Part shown: one piece after another, positions 39,148 to 49,700 of the stretch
Layout of the letters: each line of letters begins with the position of its first letter
Position numbering within the stretch: position 1 is the stretch's first letter
DNA from: Gilvimarinus chinensis DSM 19667
Lineage (GTDB): Bacteria > Pseudomonadota > Gammaproteobacteria > Pseudomonadales > Cellvibrionaceae
Length of the DNA stretch: 64,000 nucleotides
NCBI RefSeq assembly: GCF_000377745.1
Contig: NZ_KB898707.1
Location: 368,482-432,481 of the forward strand
Reading direction: 5' to 3'
Position numbers and translations under genes: made by a program
Notes under the pieces: model-generated
The model's database searches: none
Seen by the model: the letters and a program-made list of their open reading frames with translations, nothing else
What the model was told of the DNA's origin: nothing

Positions 39148-39401
39148 TGGCTTATTCGCTAATGCAGGCTGGCCAGAACATGAAGCGCAGCTCCATGCAG
39201 GGTTTGGCTGCCGCACAGCAGCGCGACGAAGAGCGCGAGCAAACCAACGAAAACCTGAAAGAAGCCAAGCGGCAGCAAGAGACCTCTGGGGCTATGACTG
39301 GCGCAGCCTCTGGCGCAATGATGGGAACACAAATTATGCCTGGCTGGGGCACTGCCATTGGTGCGGTTGCTGGTGGCTTGCTGGGCTGGCTTTCAAGTTA
39401 G
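39147..39401 (+). CDS. glycine-zipper internal virion protein C (84 aa)
   Basis: An amphipathic Gln/Glu/Arg helix at 10-48 leads to a glycine-zipper segment (GAASGAMMGTQIMPGWGTAI then GAVAGGLLGWL), which can oligomerise in membranes. Such peptides in ejection modules are thought to help form the channel for DNA transfer across the inner membrane. Short but well coupled to neighbours. Confidence 0.55.
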   Translation: MAYSLMQAGQNMKRSSMQGLAAAQQRDEEREQTNENLKEAKRQQETSGAMTGAASGAMMGTQIMPGWGTAIGAVAGGLLGWLSS

Positions 39402-39410
39402 GATTTAACT

Positions 39411-40676
39411 ATGGCGGGTAACACTAGAGGTTTGAGTTTGGCGACCGGCGTTGATGGCGCTTTGCGTGGTGCGCAGGCAATGTCCAGCCTGATCAATCAG
39501 CAACAGGGGCGCACTCTTCGCGATGCGCAAGAGATTCGCAACGAAGAGCGTCACGAGCAAATACAGCAGGATCGCCAGACGGCGAACGACTACCGCGATG
39601 AGAAAATGGATGCCTGGCGCCAAGACCGAAAACAGCAGGCGGCCAAAGAGGCCGAGGAAGCACTTATTTTGTCGAGCCTCACAAAGTCAAAATACTTGGC
39701 AGAAGATAAACTTTCTAAAGAAGAGCTGGATTTAATGCAGCGCTACCCGCTGGCCAATGTTGAGTACCTGCAAAGCCCGGAAGTGGGCAAGGCAGTGGAT
39801 ACTTTTCAGGGTGTTATGGATGGTCGTATCAAGCTGCAAAAAAACGAGAAAGGCATTTATGACCTGAGCCAAACGCCAGAGGTCGCCGAGGCGCTTATGG
39901 TGCTTGAGCCCAGCCTTGCTGCCGGAAATGTTGACGGGAAAAAGGTGCGGCCGCGCCTTCTGGTGCCCACGGCTGACGGTAAAGGTCTGCAGATGGGGCT
40001 TGATGTTGATGGTGATGGCGAGATACGCCCGCTCACCAAAGGTCGCTCCAGTCGTGATGATGACGAAGTTTCTACCATTCAGCTAGAGCAGCTAATGAAT
40101 ACGGCAATGGCCGTGGGTAAGGCGCGTGAAATGACTCAGCGCCCAGAGTATTACGAATTTCTGGCAGAGAGTCGTGGCCTGCTGAAACCGAAAGACGGTA
40201 ATGCCGGTGAGCTGCAAAAGCACCCCGACCTTGGTTGGATTCAGCAGCAGAAAGATGGCACCTACAAACAGTACGACAGCGCGGATCAAAAACAGTCTGG
40301 CCCGTCTGCGCCGGCCGATTACCGGCTGGCTAAACTGCTCCAGCAGGAGTATGCCAACGCCGGTCAAGAGTTGAGCTTTGAGGACGCCTGGAACAAAGCA
40401 AAAATGTCGGTAAGTGATCCGACTAAATACGTTAAGGATTATGTGAAAGCGAAGCTCGAAACTGGCGCCATGGATGCCGAAGGTAACGAGCTATCGACTG
40501 AGCAGCTTGAGAAAGAAGCCGTTGATTCGTATAAGCGCATTCGCAACCTAATGAGCCAGGAAGAGCAGGGCGGATTGTCTGGCGCCGCTCAACAGCAAGG
40601 GGCCGCGCAAGGCGGTGCTCAGCAAGAGTTTGATCCAAACAGCTTTCTTGATGGCTTTGGCGTCCCTGGGCAATAA
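39411..40676 (+). CDS. internal virion protein D, long helical (421 aa)
   Basis: A helical protein with a strongly charged Gln/Arg-rich segment at 30-80 (QQQGRTLRDAQEIRNEERHE), a compact middle including LLVPTADGKGLQMGLDVDGD, and a Gln/Gly-rich C-terminus (GAAQQQGAAQGGAQQ). The layout parallels the ejected proteins upstream of the giant virion protein in Bcep22-type genomes. It ends 74 bases before that gene. Confidence 0.6.
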   Translation: MAGNTRGLSLATGVDGALRGAQAMSSLINQQQGRTLRDAQEIRNEERHEQIQQDRQTANDYRDEKMDAWRQDRKQQAAKEAEEALILSSLTKSKYLAEDKLSKEELDLMQRYPLANVEYLQSPEVGKAVDTFQGVMDGRIKLQKNEKGIYDLSQTPEVAEALMVLEPSLAAGNVDGKKVRPRLLVPTADGKGLQMGLDVDGDGEIRPLTKGRSSRDDDEVSTIQLEQLMNTAMAVGKAREMTQRPEYYEFLAESRGLLKPKDGNAGELQKHPDLGWIQQQKDGTYKQYDSADQKQSGPSAPADYRLAKLLQQEYANAGQELSFEDAWNKAKMSVSDPTKYVKDYVKAKLETGAMDAEGNELSTEQLEKEAVDSYKRIRNLMSQEEQGGLSGAAQQQGAAQGGAQQEFDPNSFLDGFGVPGQ

Positions 40677-40750
40677 GCCCCGCCAGTAGCTATCCGGCCC
40701 TTCGGGGCCACCCTCCCCATTCCCCATCTACAAATAGGACTTTATCGACT

Positions 40751-43700
40751 ATGAGCGATAACCGTACCCCTGTGCCTCAATGGTCAGACATTGCCGGAAA
40801 AGACGAATTTCAGGCGCTGACGCCCGAGCAGAAAGAGCAAACCCGTAGCGCCTACTTTGACCGCGTAATTAAACCGCGTGCGCCAGCCGATCAGCTGGAC
40901 AGCATTCGCGCTGAATTTGATAAGCGCACTATTCCTGCGCCGGTCGAGCCTGAAAGAGAGGAAGGTTTTTGGTCTGGTGTCGGCAACAGTCTGCGCGGTG
41001 CGGGTGAGCGAGTAGGTGACCTGGCCGGTGGTTTTGTTGACGCCATTGGCGCAGCCGCCGAGGCATCGCCCACCGGTATTGTCGGCGGCAATCCGACACG
41101 CCCAAGTATTCGTCCGCAAAAAATCCTAAGCGAATCAGAACGCAAAGAGGTGGGTGATATTCACCATGGTATTGCGGAAAACCTAAAGGCGACCGATTTT
41201 GGTTATGACCAAGGTCGCTACACGTTAGATCGCGCTAAGTCACGCCTATCCAGTGGCGATTATCTTGGTGCGCTTACCGAGGGCTGGGCGGCCGGTATGG
41301 ATACGCTGGCTGTATCCACGCCGGATATGGTTGCCGCTGCATCTGGCGCCGGCATAGCCCCGTACATCATGGCGCGCTCGGGTGAAATTGCCGATGAGCG
41401 TGCGAAAAATAAAGGGCTTGAGCGAGCAACTGCGGTTGAGCTTCGAGAGGCAGCGCCTTTTGCTGCGGCATCGGCCGTGCTTGAGCGTATTTTGCCTAAG
41501 CGCTTAACGGCTTCTGGCGGTGAGATTTCCGAAGAGGCGGCCAAGGAAGCCTCGGACAAAGCCATTCGCCATGTGATGAAGCGTGCCGCATCTGAGGGCG
41601 TAAAGGATTTTGGCATTGAGGGCGGTACCGAATTTGTCCAAGAAGGTATTTTGGAGTACCTGGGTGAGAACTACGGCACCGATGTGGAGTTGTCCGCGCG
41701 AGATGCGTTCGCCCGAGGCGCAGAGGCCGCAATTCTGGGCGGCATTGGCGGTGGTACGGTTGGTGCCGCAAAAGGTGCTGTCGATGGCATTCAAGAGGCG
41801 CGAGGTCGTAGAACGGTTACCGCCGAGGACGTAGAAGCCGAGCTTGAAGATGACTTTGATATTGAGCAGGAAATTAGCGATCTTGAAGCCGCTGCTGATG
41901 AGGCTGCCGGTCAGGAGACGCAAGAGCGCCCTTGGTGGGAGCAAGAGCAGGGTGCGGAGCTTTCCATTGATGAAGGTGCACAACCGATTGCCCCAGGAAA
42001 AACCGAGATTGAAGGCTACAACCACATGGCCAATGCGGCCCCGGGTGAGGCTGTGTTCTGGCAGTCGCCCGACGGTCAGCGCGAAGCGGAATTCGTTCGT
42101 GTCGCCGGCTCAATGGGTGGCCAGGACATTGCGGAGGTTGAGGTTGATGGTCGTCGTGAACTGGTACCTATGGGCGATTTGGCGAGGGTACCGAACTATA
42201 CGCCAGAGCCTGAACAGGCAGCACAACCCGAGCCTACCGAGGCGCCCGAGGGCACCATTAACTTTGAGCGACCCGATATTCCCGAGCGCCCGAGCCTGGA
42301 GCTGGAGCCGCAACAAGCCGAATACAACAATGGCGTAGAATTTTCGCCTCAAGACCTCCCGCAAAACACTGCTAAGCGTGACCAAATGGCCGCTGGCGTG
42401 CAACGTTTAATTGACCAGCATATTGACCAGTCTCGCTATGAAAAGCTGCCAGAGGGCTTAAAAGATCCGCGTCTGCTGCGCGAAGAGCACCGCACACGAC
42501 TGGAGCAAATGGCCGGAGAGCTAGTGAAAGGCGGCGACGTTGGGTATGTGCGTGATGAGCACGACCGCATTACTGGCCGCACGCCCTCGGTGAACCCTGA
42601 GTGGTTCAAAGCCATGACCGATGATAGCGGCAAGAAGCTGGTCACCACTGAGCAGTTAAAAACCGCTGTTGATAAGGCTTTGCGTGGCGAAAAACTGGGA
42701 GAGCGTCAGGCTGCAGCTGTGCAAATTATGCTGGATGAAATTCAGCATGACCGCCAGGGTTTGATTGAGCAGCGCTTGCAGGAGCGCGCCGATGCCATAC
42801 AATCGCGTGACGCCAAACGAATTGCCGAGAGTTTGATTGATCCCGACTTGGCACTGCCTGAATCCGGCCCAGCCACCGCCGCTGTTTCGGAAGTGGTGGC
42901 GGATATTCTAAGCCGTGGCTATTCTCGTGATAAGCTACAATCGTTAATTCAACAGTACAGCGCTGACGGCAAAAACCCATTGCCTCAGTTGATGGGCAAG
43001 CTAAGAGCTGAGGGGGTATTTAGTGAGCAATCAGACGGAAGAGAAGTTCGACGCGGATCTGATAATGCGCGGGGCGGATCACCTGATAGAACAGCGCAAA
43101 CTTCGTCGGGAGCGCAACCTGGAGACGCTGCGCCGGACATCCCAGGATTCGACGGAGAGCCAACCGCAGAGCAGCGAGCCGAATCCGAACGAGAGTTAAG
43201 CCAGTTATTCGGTGAACCAAAACCCAGTCAAGAACCAGAGCTCGCCAATGACGCGGGCTCTGTTGCTTCTGCGCCCCAAGAAACGCCCGTCGATCAAGAA
43301 AATTTACTCGAGTCCTACACCGAGCAGGATATTGCCGAGCGTGAAGCTCAAGCGGAAAACTTGCCCGAACAAGAGCAGCGCGTCCAGGTGGACCGTGAAC
43401 GTGAAGAGTTTGGTTTGGATGGCGGCTCTGCGACTGTGGCCGGCAGTAATGATCCGCTGCAAAAGCCTCAGGGTGGCGATATGTTTGCCAGCACGCGGGG
43501 TGAAAGCAGCCCAGAATCTTTCGTGTCTGCACCAGACGGTTCAACGGATTTTGGTGAGGTTGACGAGTCCGTGGCCAAAGCAGTTGGCCGTCAGGCTGGC
43601 AAGATACGACTTCAAGAGGGTGTTCATAAAACTAAGCATCAAGGCTACGGGCGAGCTCACATAGCTGCTGAGCATCCAGAAATTAAAGATATTACTGGCT

Positions 43701-46700
43701 TTGTTCGCGGTGTGGCATCTGACTTTGACGCAATTTACAAGGGTCGTCGCGGACGCCTGCAGATGGTTAAGGGTGGCTCGCCGGATGAGTTGCTTGTTGT
43801 TGAGCTGCGCCCAATGGAGAGCGGAGACTTTTATTCGGTAGTGTCTGCCTACAAGAGCAGGAAAGTGACAGGGGAGAAGCTGTGGGACGCTGCGCAGTCA
43901 CGCCCCTCCGGCCCCGGTGACCAGAATGCCTTGTCCGAATCGGTCCCTCTTAGTGGTTCCGGCGAGAGCCGACCTAGCGCCAAGCAATCAGCAACGGGTA
44001 AAAGTATAGGCCAAAAAACAGACAATGGTCAATCTGCACTCCCCAAAATCCTCACCGACTCGCGTAAGAAAACTCTTATCAAAATGGCCAAAGAGCAAGG
44101 TATCAAGCGCAGCTCCCCCGGCTATAACGCGGCTATGGAGCGCCTTGGCGAAGAGTACGATCAGGCCGTAGACCGGGCCCAGGCAGAGTTAACGTTCGAG
44201 CAATTTAACGCCCTTAACTCTGATTCGCCTGAGTCGGTAAATCGCCAGGCCTATGATGCTTTGCGTGAAGAGTACGGCATTGATGAGACGGCACTCGCCG
44301 ATATTGACGCTGCGGCAAGTCAAGCCGACACCAATCCTACCGAAGCTCAAAAAGAAGCAGGCAACTATCAGAAAGGCCACATTAACGTCCAAGGCCTCGA
44401 TATATCGGTAGAGAACCCCAAAGGCTCTGAGCGATCCGGTACCGATCCAGATGGCAATGATTGGTCGGTGACCATGAACAGTCACTACGGTTACATTCGC
44501 CGCACTGAGGGTGCTGACGGTGAGCATGTGGACGTATTTGTTGGCCCCGAGCCCGAATCCCAGCGTGTGTATGTTGTGGATCAAGTAAACCCTGACGGCT
44601 CTTTCGATGAGCACAAAGTGTTGGTTGGTTACCGCGGTAAGCTGGCCGCCACCAAAGCCTACAAAGACAACTACACCAAAGGGTGGAAAGTGGGCCCGGT
44701 CACCAGCATGAGCATGGACGAGTTTAAGGCCTGGCTCAAAGACGGTGATAACACCAAGCCGCTGAATGCTGACCATTTTCTTGAGGCCAAGAATTCAGAT
44801 GGGTCAGATCTAAAAATAACGTGGAGCAAAAGGTCGCCCAAAAGTTGGAAGTCCAGTGATGGACAGATAATCGCCGATCATTCTACGACCTTCGGCGGTG
44901 TGCGACAGAAAATGTACATGGTGTTTGCTAGCGAGTCTGATTTTGGAGCTGGGAACAACTATGCCACCGCTGAAAATCTAAAAGAAGCAAAAAACAAAGC
45001 TAGGCCAAGGCCCTCAAAGGGGGGCGAGAAACAGGAAGCGCCTGCCCCGACCGAGGGAAAAACCCGCTGGGTCAAGTCAGGCAAAAAGCAATGGAAGAGC
45101 GAAGACGGCCGCATTATTCAGGACGAGTCGTACACCCTAAAGGGCAAGCGCGTGAAGCGGTACCGGGTGTATGGCAGTGAATCCGACTTGGCCAAAGGGG
45201 TTAAGTATGCCGAGGGCAATACTCTGGTGGAAGCGAAGGAAAATGCCGCTAAGTATCTGCCACGACTGGAAGATTACCTGGCTTCGCAAAAGGAACCGTC
45301 AACCGAACGCAAAAAGCAAAGCGCCCCGGCGGCCCCTATTGAAGATTTCGGCGAGAAGCTTGGTGGCGCGCGCAAGGATGAAATGAAACCGTTGCGTGAG
45401 CGTCTGGAAAATATGGACGACGACCAAATTGCACAAAGTACATTAGGCAAGCTGTTCCCGAAGGCCGAGATAGACAAAATTGAGAATAAGGAAACGGCCG
45501 CTTGGTACAAGGTGATTCGCGATATTGTGCCTGCCAAACCCCGGAAAGCCTACAAGCTGCAGCGCTGGGTGGAAAGCGTTAAGCAGGCTCGGGATATGGC
45601 AAACCTTTTGGAGGAGGTTGGCCACGAGAAGGTGGCAGAAAAAATTAAAGAATCTGGCAAGAGAAGTCTTAGCGAGCTTCTTGAGCGAGTCGAGCTGCTG
45701 AAAGGGGTTGATCGAAAGCATTGGATGCGTATTGACACCGTGCAGTCTGTTTATGGTCGGTACATGGTTGATGGCGAATTGACGCCTGGGTATTGGATTG
45801 ATGTGTTTATTGATGGCAGAAAGGAGGCTTTTAGAGGGCACAAAACAGTTGAGTCAGCTATTCCCGATGTTGCCACCTTCTTGGAGGATAAAGAGCCGGC
45901 CGAGCGTAAGGTGAAGTTCGCAATATACAGCAACCGCAACACTGGCGAGGCTTACATTGTCAAAGAGGGAGACCGTGAACGCCGCCAGTTGAAGACCTTT
46001 GAGAATGTAAGTGAGGCTCGAAAATACCAGCTCGAAAACTACGAAGAGTTGGTGGGTGCATGGGAGGCTGTAAAAAACCGCGATAACGTGACTCGTCGGG
46101 ATATGCGGCGCAGTGTGAACGCCGAGAGAACCGGAGTAGATTACCGGAAAGGCGAGGACGTAACACCACAACAATTCTTGGAAACCTTTGGTTTTCGGGG
46201 TGTTGAGTTCGGTAATTGGGTGAAGCAAGGCAAGGGGGCCAAAGAGCGCCAGAGCCTGCTGAATGACGCCTACGATGCCTTTTTGGATTTGGCCGAAGTT
46301 CTGAATTTGCCGCCCAAGGCCATGAGCCTGGAGGGTCGACTTGGCATTGGTATGGGGTCGAGGGGGCAGGGTGGAGCAGCGGCTGCCCACTACGAGCCAG
46401 ATTCTAAGGTTATTAACCTTACAAAGACAAAGGGTGCCGGGTCGTTGGCGCATGAGTGGTTTCACGCGCTGGACAACTATTTCTCAAATAAGCGTGGTGA
46501 GGCAGTTTTTACCGGCGATCAGGATGCCTACCGTAAAGATTCCTATGTGACCTATAAGCCTGAGCCTTTAATGGTTCGCAAGGCGGATGTCGGGAAGGGT
46601 TACGGTTTAACCATGACCAAAGCTCAGCTAGAAAGACGGCGAGCCGCAAGCCCTGATAATGATTTGTTCGCCGCTGAAAACTGGGTACCTGATCCAAATC

Positions 46701-49700
46701 ATAAGGACGGTGTTCGTCCTGTGGTGGAAAAATCATTTGCCAGCCTGGTGAAAACCCTTGAAGAGTCGCCAATGTCTGGCCGCGCGATTGACGTAGATAA
46801 GGGCAAGGTCGATGCTTACTGGTCGCGTATCATTGAGCGGGCCGCCCGGTCGTTCGAGAATTATGTGATTGTTCGCCTGGCGGATCAGGGTTACCAGAAT
46901 GATTTTTTGGCTAATGTCGCCTCTGAGGAAGATTTCGTTCGCAATCTGAATCGCTATCCCTACCTGAAAGACAATGAGGTCACGCCAGTTGCTGAGGCGT
47001 TCGACAACCTGTTTGAGTCTATCGAAACAAAAGAGACTGGCGACGGCAATGTGGCGCTTTTTAAATCAGGTGGAAGCAATTCTCAGCCCGTTGAAAAGCT
47101 AGAAGCGCAATCTACAGTAGATCGAATCGCTTCATCCTTGCCGGACTCAACAGCTAAGATCGAGCTGGTTGATTCTTTTGACGAGTTCCCCGAAGCAATC
47201 AAGAAGAGCGCGAAAAAACTTGGCTTTGATGGCTCGCGAGTTAAAGGGGCTTACCGAGACGGAACGGTTTACTTGAATCGGTCGGCTCTAAAAAGCGCGG
47301 AAGACGTTGAACGTACCATATTTCATGAGCTGTACGGACACCATGGCCTGAAAACAATCTTTGGGCAAGATGTTCGCCAAGCAATGGGGCGTTTATATCT
47401 GCGTGTTGGTGGCCTAAAAGGCGTCCGCGATCTAGCCAGAAAGCACAATATTGATCTGTCACGGTACGAGCGTGGGTTAAGCAAAGCGGTTAATTTAGGG
47501 ATTTTTGATCGCGATACTGCTAACTCAATTTTAGCCGAAGAGCTATTGGCTCACATTTCAGAAAACCAGAAGCCGAGTGTAATTAGGGCGCTTAAAGAAT
47601 TTATCGGAGCTATTCGTTCATGGTTGCGTAAAAACGGGTTTATAGCTCTGTCGAAAATAACCGACAGCGACATTATGCAACTGTTAAAGCAATCTAGGCA
47701 GGCAGGCGGACATTCTGGCATCAGCGGCCCGACCGGGACAATATTTGACTTGGCTGGAGAGTACGAAGGTGCTCAGGCGGCGCCTGCGTTCTCAGTGTCT
47801 TCTATGCCGCGTCCTACGCGCAAGATTATCGGCGACGACCCGGTACTGGCCGGCTGGACAATGCTCGCGCAAAACGATGATGCGTTCCAGCTGCCGGTAA
47901 GTGACAAGAAGGGCATAGAAGAAATATTCAACGAGCTGGAAGGCCCTGGCGGTGTTCAGATCGTTGAAGCCGAAGAGCTGGCCTTGCAGAACGATTACGG
48001 CGCGGAAAAATCGTGGCGAATCATTACGCCTCAAGGTAAGCGCGCGGCGATTTATCAAAAGGGCGATAGTGTTTGGATCGATGTGTCTGCCGTTGAAAAA
48101 GGCCAGAACGGCAAACGAATTTACAATGCCGTTGCCAACTATGCACATAACAATGATCTGGTGTTTGTCGGCGATCCAGATGGCTTATCCGATGTGGCCC
48201 AAACTCGACGCTTGGAAAACATGATAAGCAGCGCGTTGAAATTTGGCACAACAAAACATTTGTGGCCGCACCAAAATCAAGTAACCGGTAATTCTAATGT
48301 CGATATGCCTAACATCGAGTGGAAAGACGGTAAAGACGCTCATAATTTACGGCAGATGATCGACGCCTCGTATCAATCGGTCGTAAATCAATTTCCGGAA
48401 ATCCAGAACCTGCGCTACAATCCAAAGACTGACCAGTTTGAAGATTCCAAAACGGGGGAGGTTTGGGATGCTGAAAAATTCGATGACACAGCCGCAGAAA
48501 TACGAGGACTGCAAGACACCGGAAGAGCGCGAGGCCCACTTACAGCGGGTCGCACAACGCTTGAAAGAGCAGTACTCACAAATACCTTTTCACGCGGAAC
48601 GCGCCAAGAGGTCGCCGACATACTGGAGAAGTATGGCAAGTTCGGCAGTAAACGCCTAACCGGTCCCGACAACGCAGTACTCTACAGTATTGATTCAGAA
48701 CCCCGGCCAAGTGCCGGGGTTTCTCGTTCTGGAGAGGGTGAAACGCTATTCAGCGTCAACGACGACACTCCACTGTTTGCGGCCCCCCAAGAGGCCAAAA
48801 TCTACGGCATCCCCAAAGATTACCTGCTGCGCAAAATCACCGACAAAATGCGGCCGCTGCTGCAGACACAGCGCGAGATTGAAAAAGCCCAGGGTGGCCC
48901 GTTGGATGAGGCGCTGGACGCCTACCGGGCAGAAGAGGCCTTCCACGGTAAGACTGAGAACGATATTCGCAAGTTGCGCGAGCAGTATGTTGAGCCGCTG
49001 GCTGAAAAAATGGCTGACTATGGTGTCACCCAGGAAGAGCTTGATATGTACCTGTGGGCTCGCCACGCACCAGAGCGTAACGCGCAGATCGCAAAGATTA
49101 ATCCTGATATGCCAGATGGTGGCTCAGGTATGACCGATCAGCAGGCCCGCCAAGTGCTGAAAAAGGCGAAGGACACCGGGCGCCTGCCGCAGCTGGTAGA
49201 GCTGGCGAAAACCGTGTATGCCCTGCAAAAGCGCAAGCAAGAGCTGCTGGCTAAGAATCTGGTGGATGGCGACCAACTCAATGCCTGGAACGAAAACTAC
49301 AAGCATTATGTGCCGCTTAAAGGCCGCGCGACGGATGAGAGTAACACCAGCTTTCCTCGAGTCGGCAAAGGCTTTGATATTCGCGGCAAAGAGTCTTTGC
49401 GTGCACTAGGGCGCCGCACCAAGCCCGAGTCGCCCCTGCTTCACACCATCATGGATACCACCGAGGCTATTATTCGCTCGCGTAAAAACGAGGTGGGTTT
49501 AACCTTCCTCGACCTGGTGGAGCAATACCCGAACCCGGATTACTGGGAGGTATTTACCGCCGAAAGCCCCGAGCTGGAGCCGCGCTTGTATAAAAACTCC
49601 CAGGGTGAAACCGTGGGTGAGGGGCCGGTGATTGATCGCTCCAAGTATTTCAGCGTGAAGCGCGACGGCAAAGAGCATTTCATTAAGATCAATGATGAGC

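Noticed and set aside
40699-40712. GGCCC-TTCG-GGGCC hairpin before the giant gene as terminator
   Set aside because: No T-tract follows; it may only shape the mRNA.
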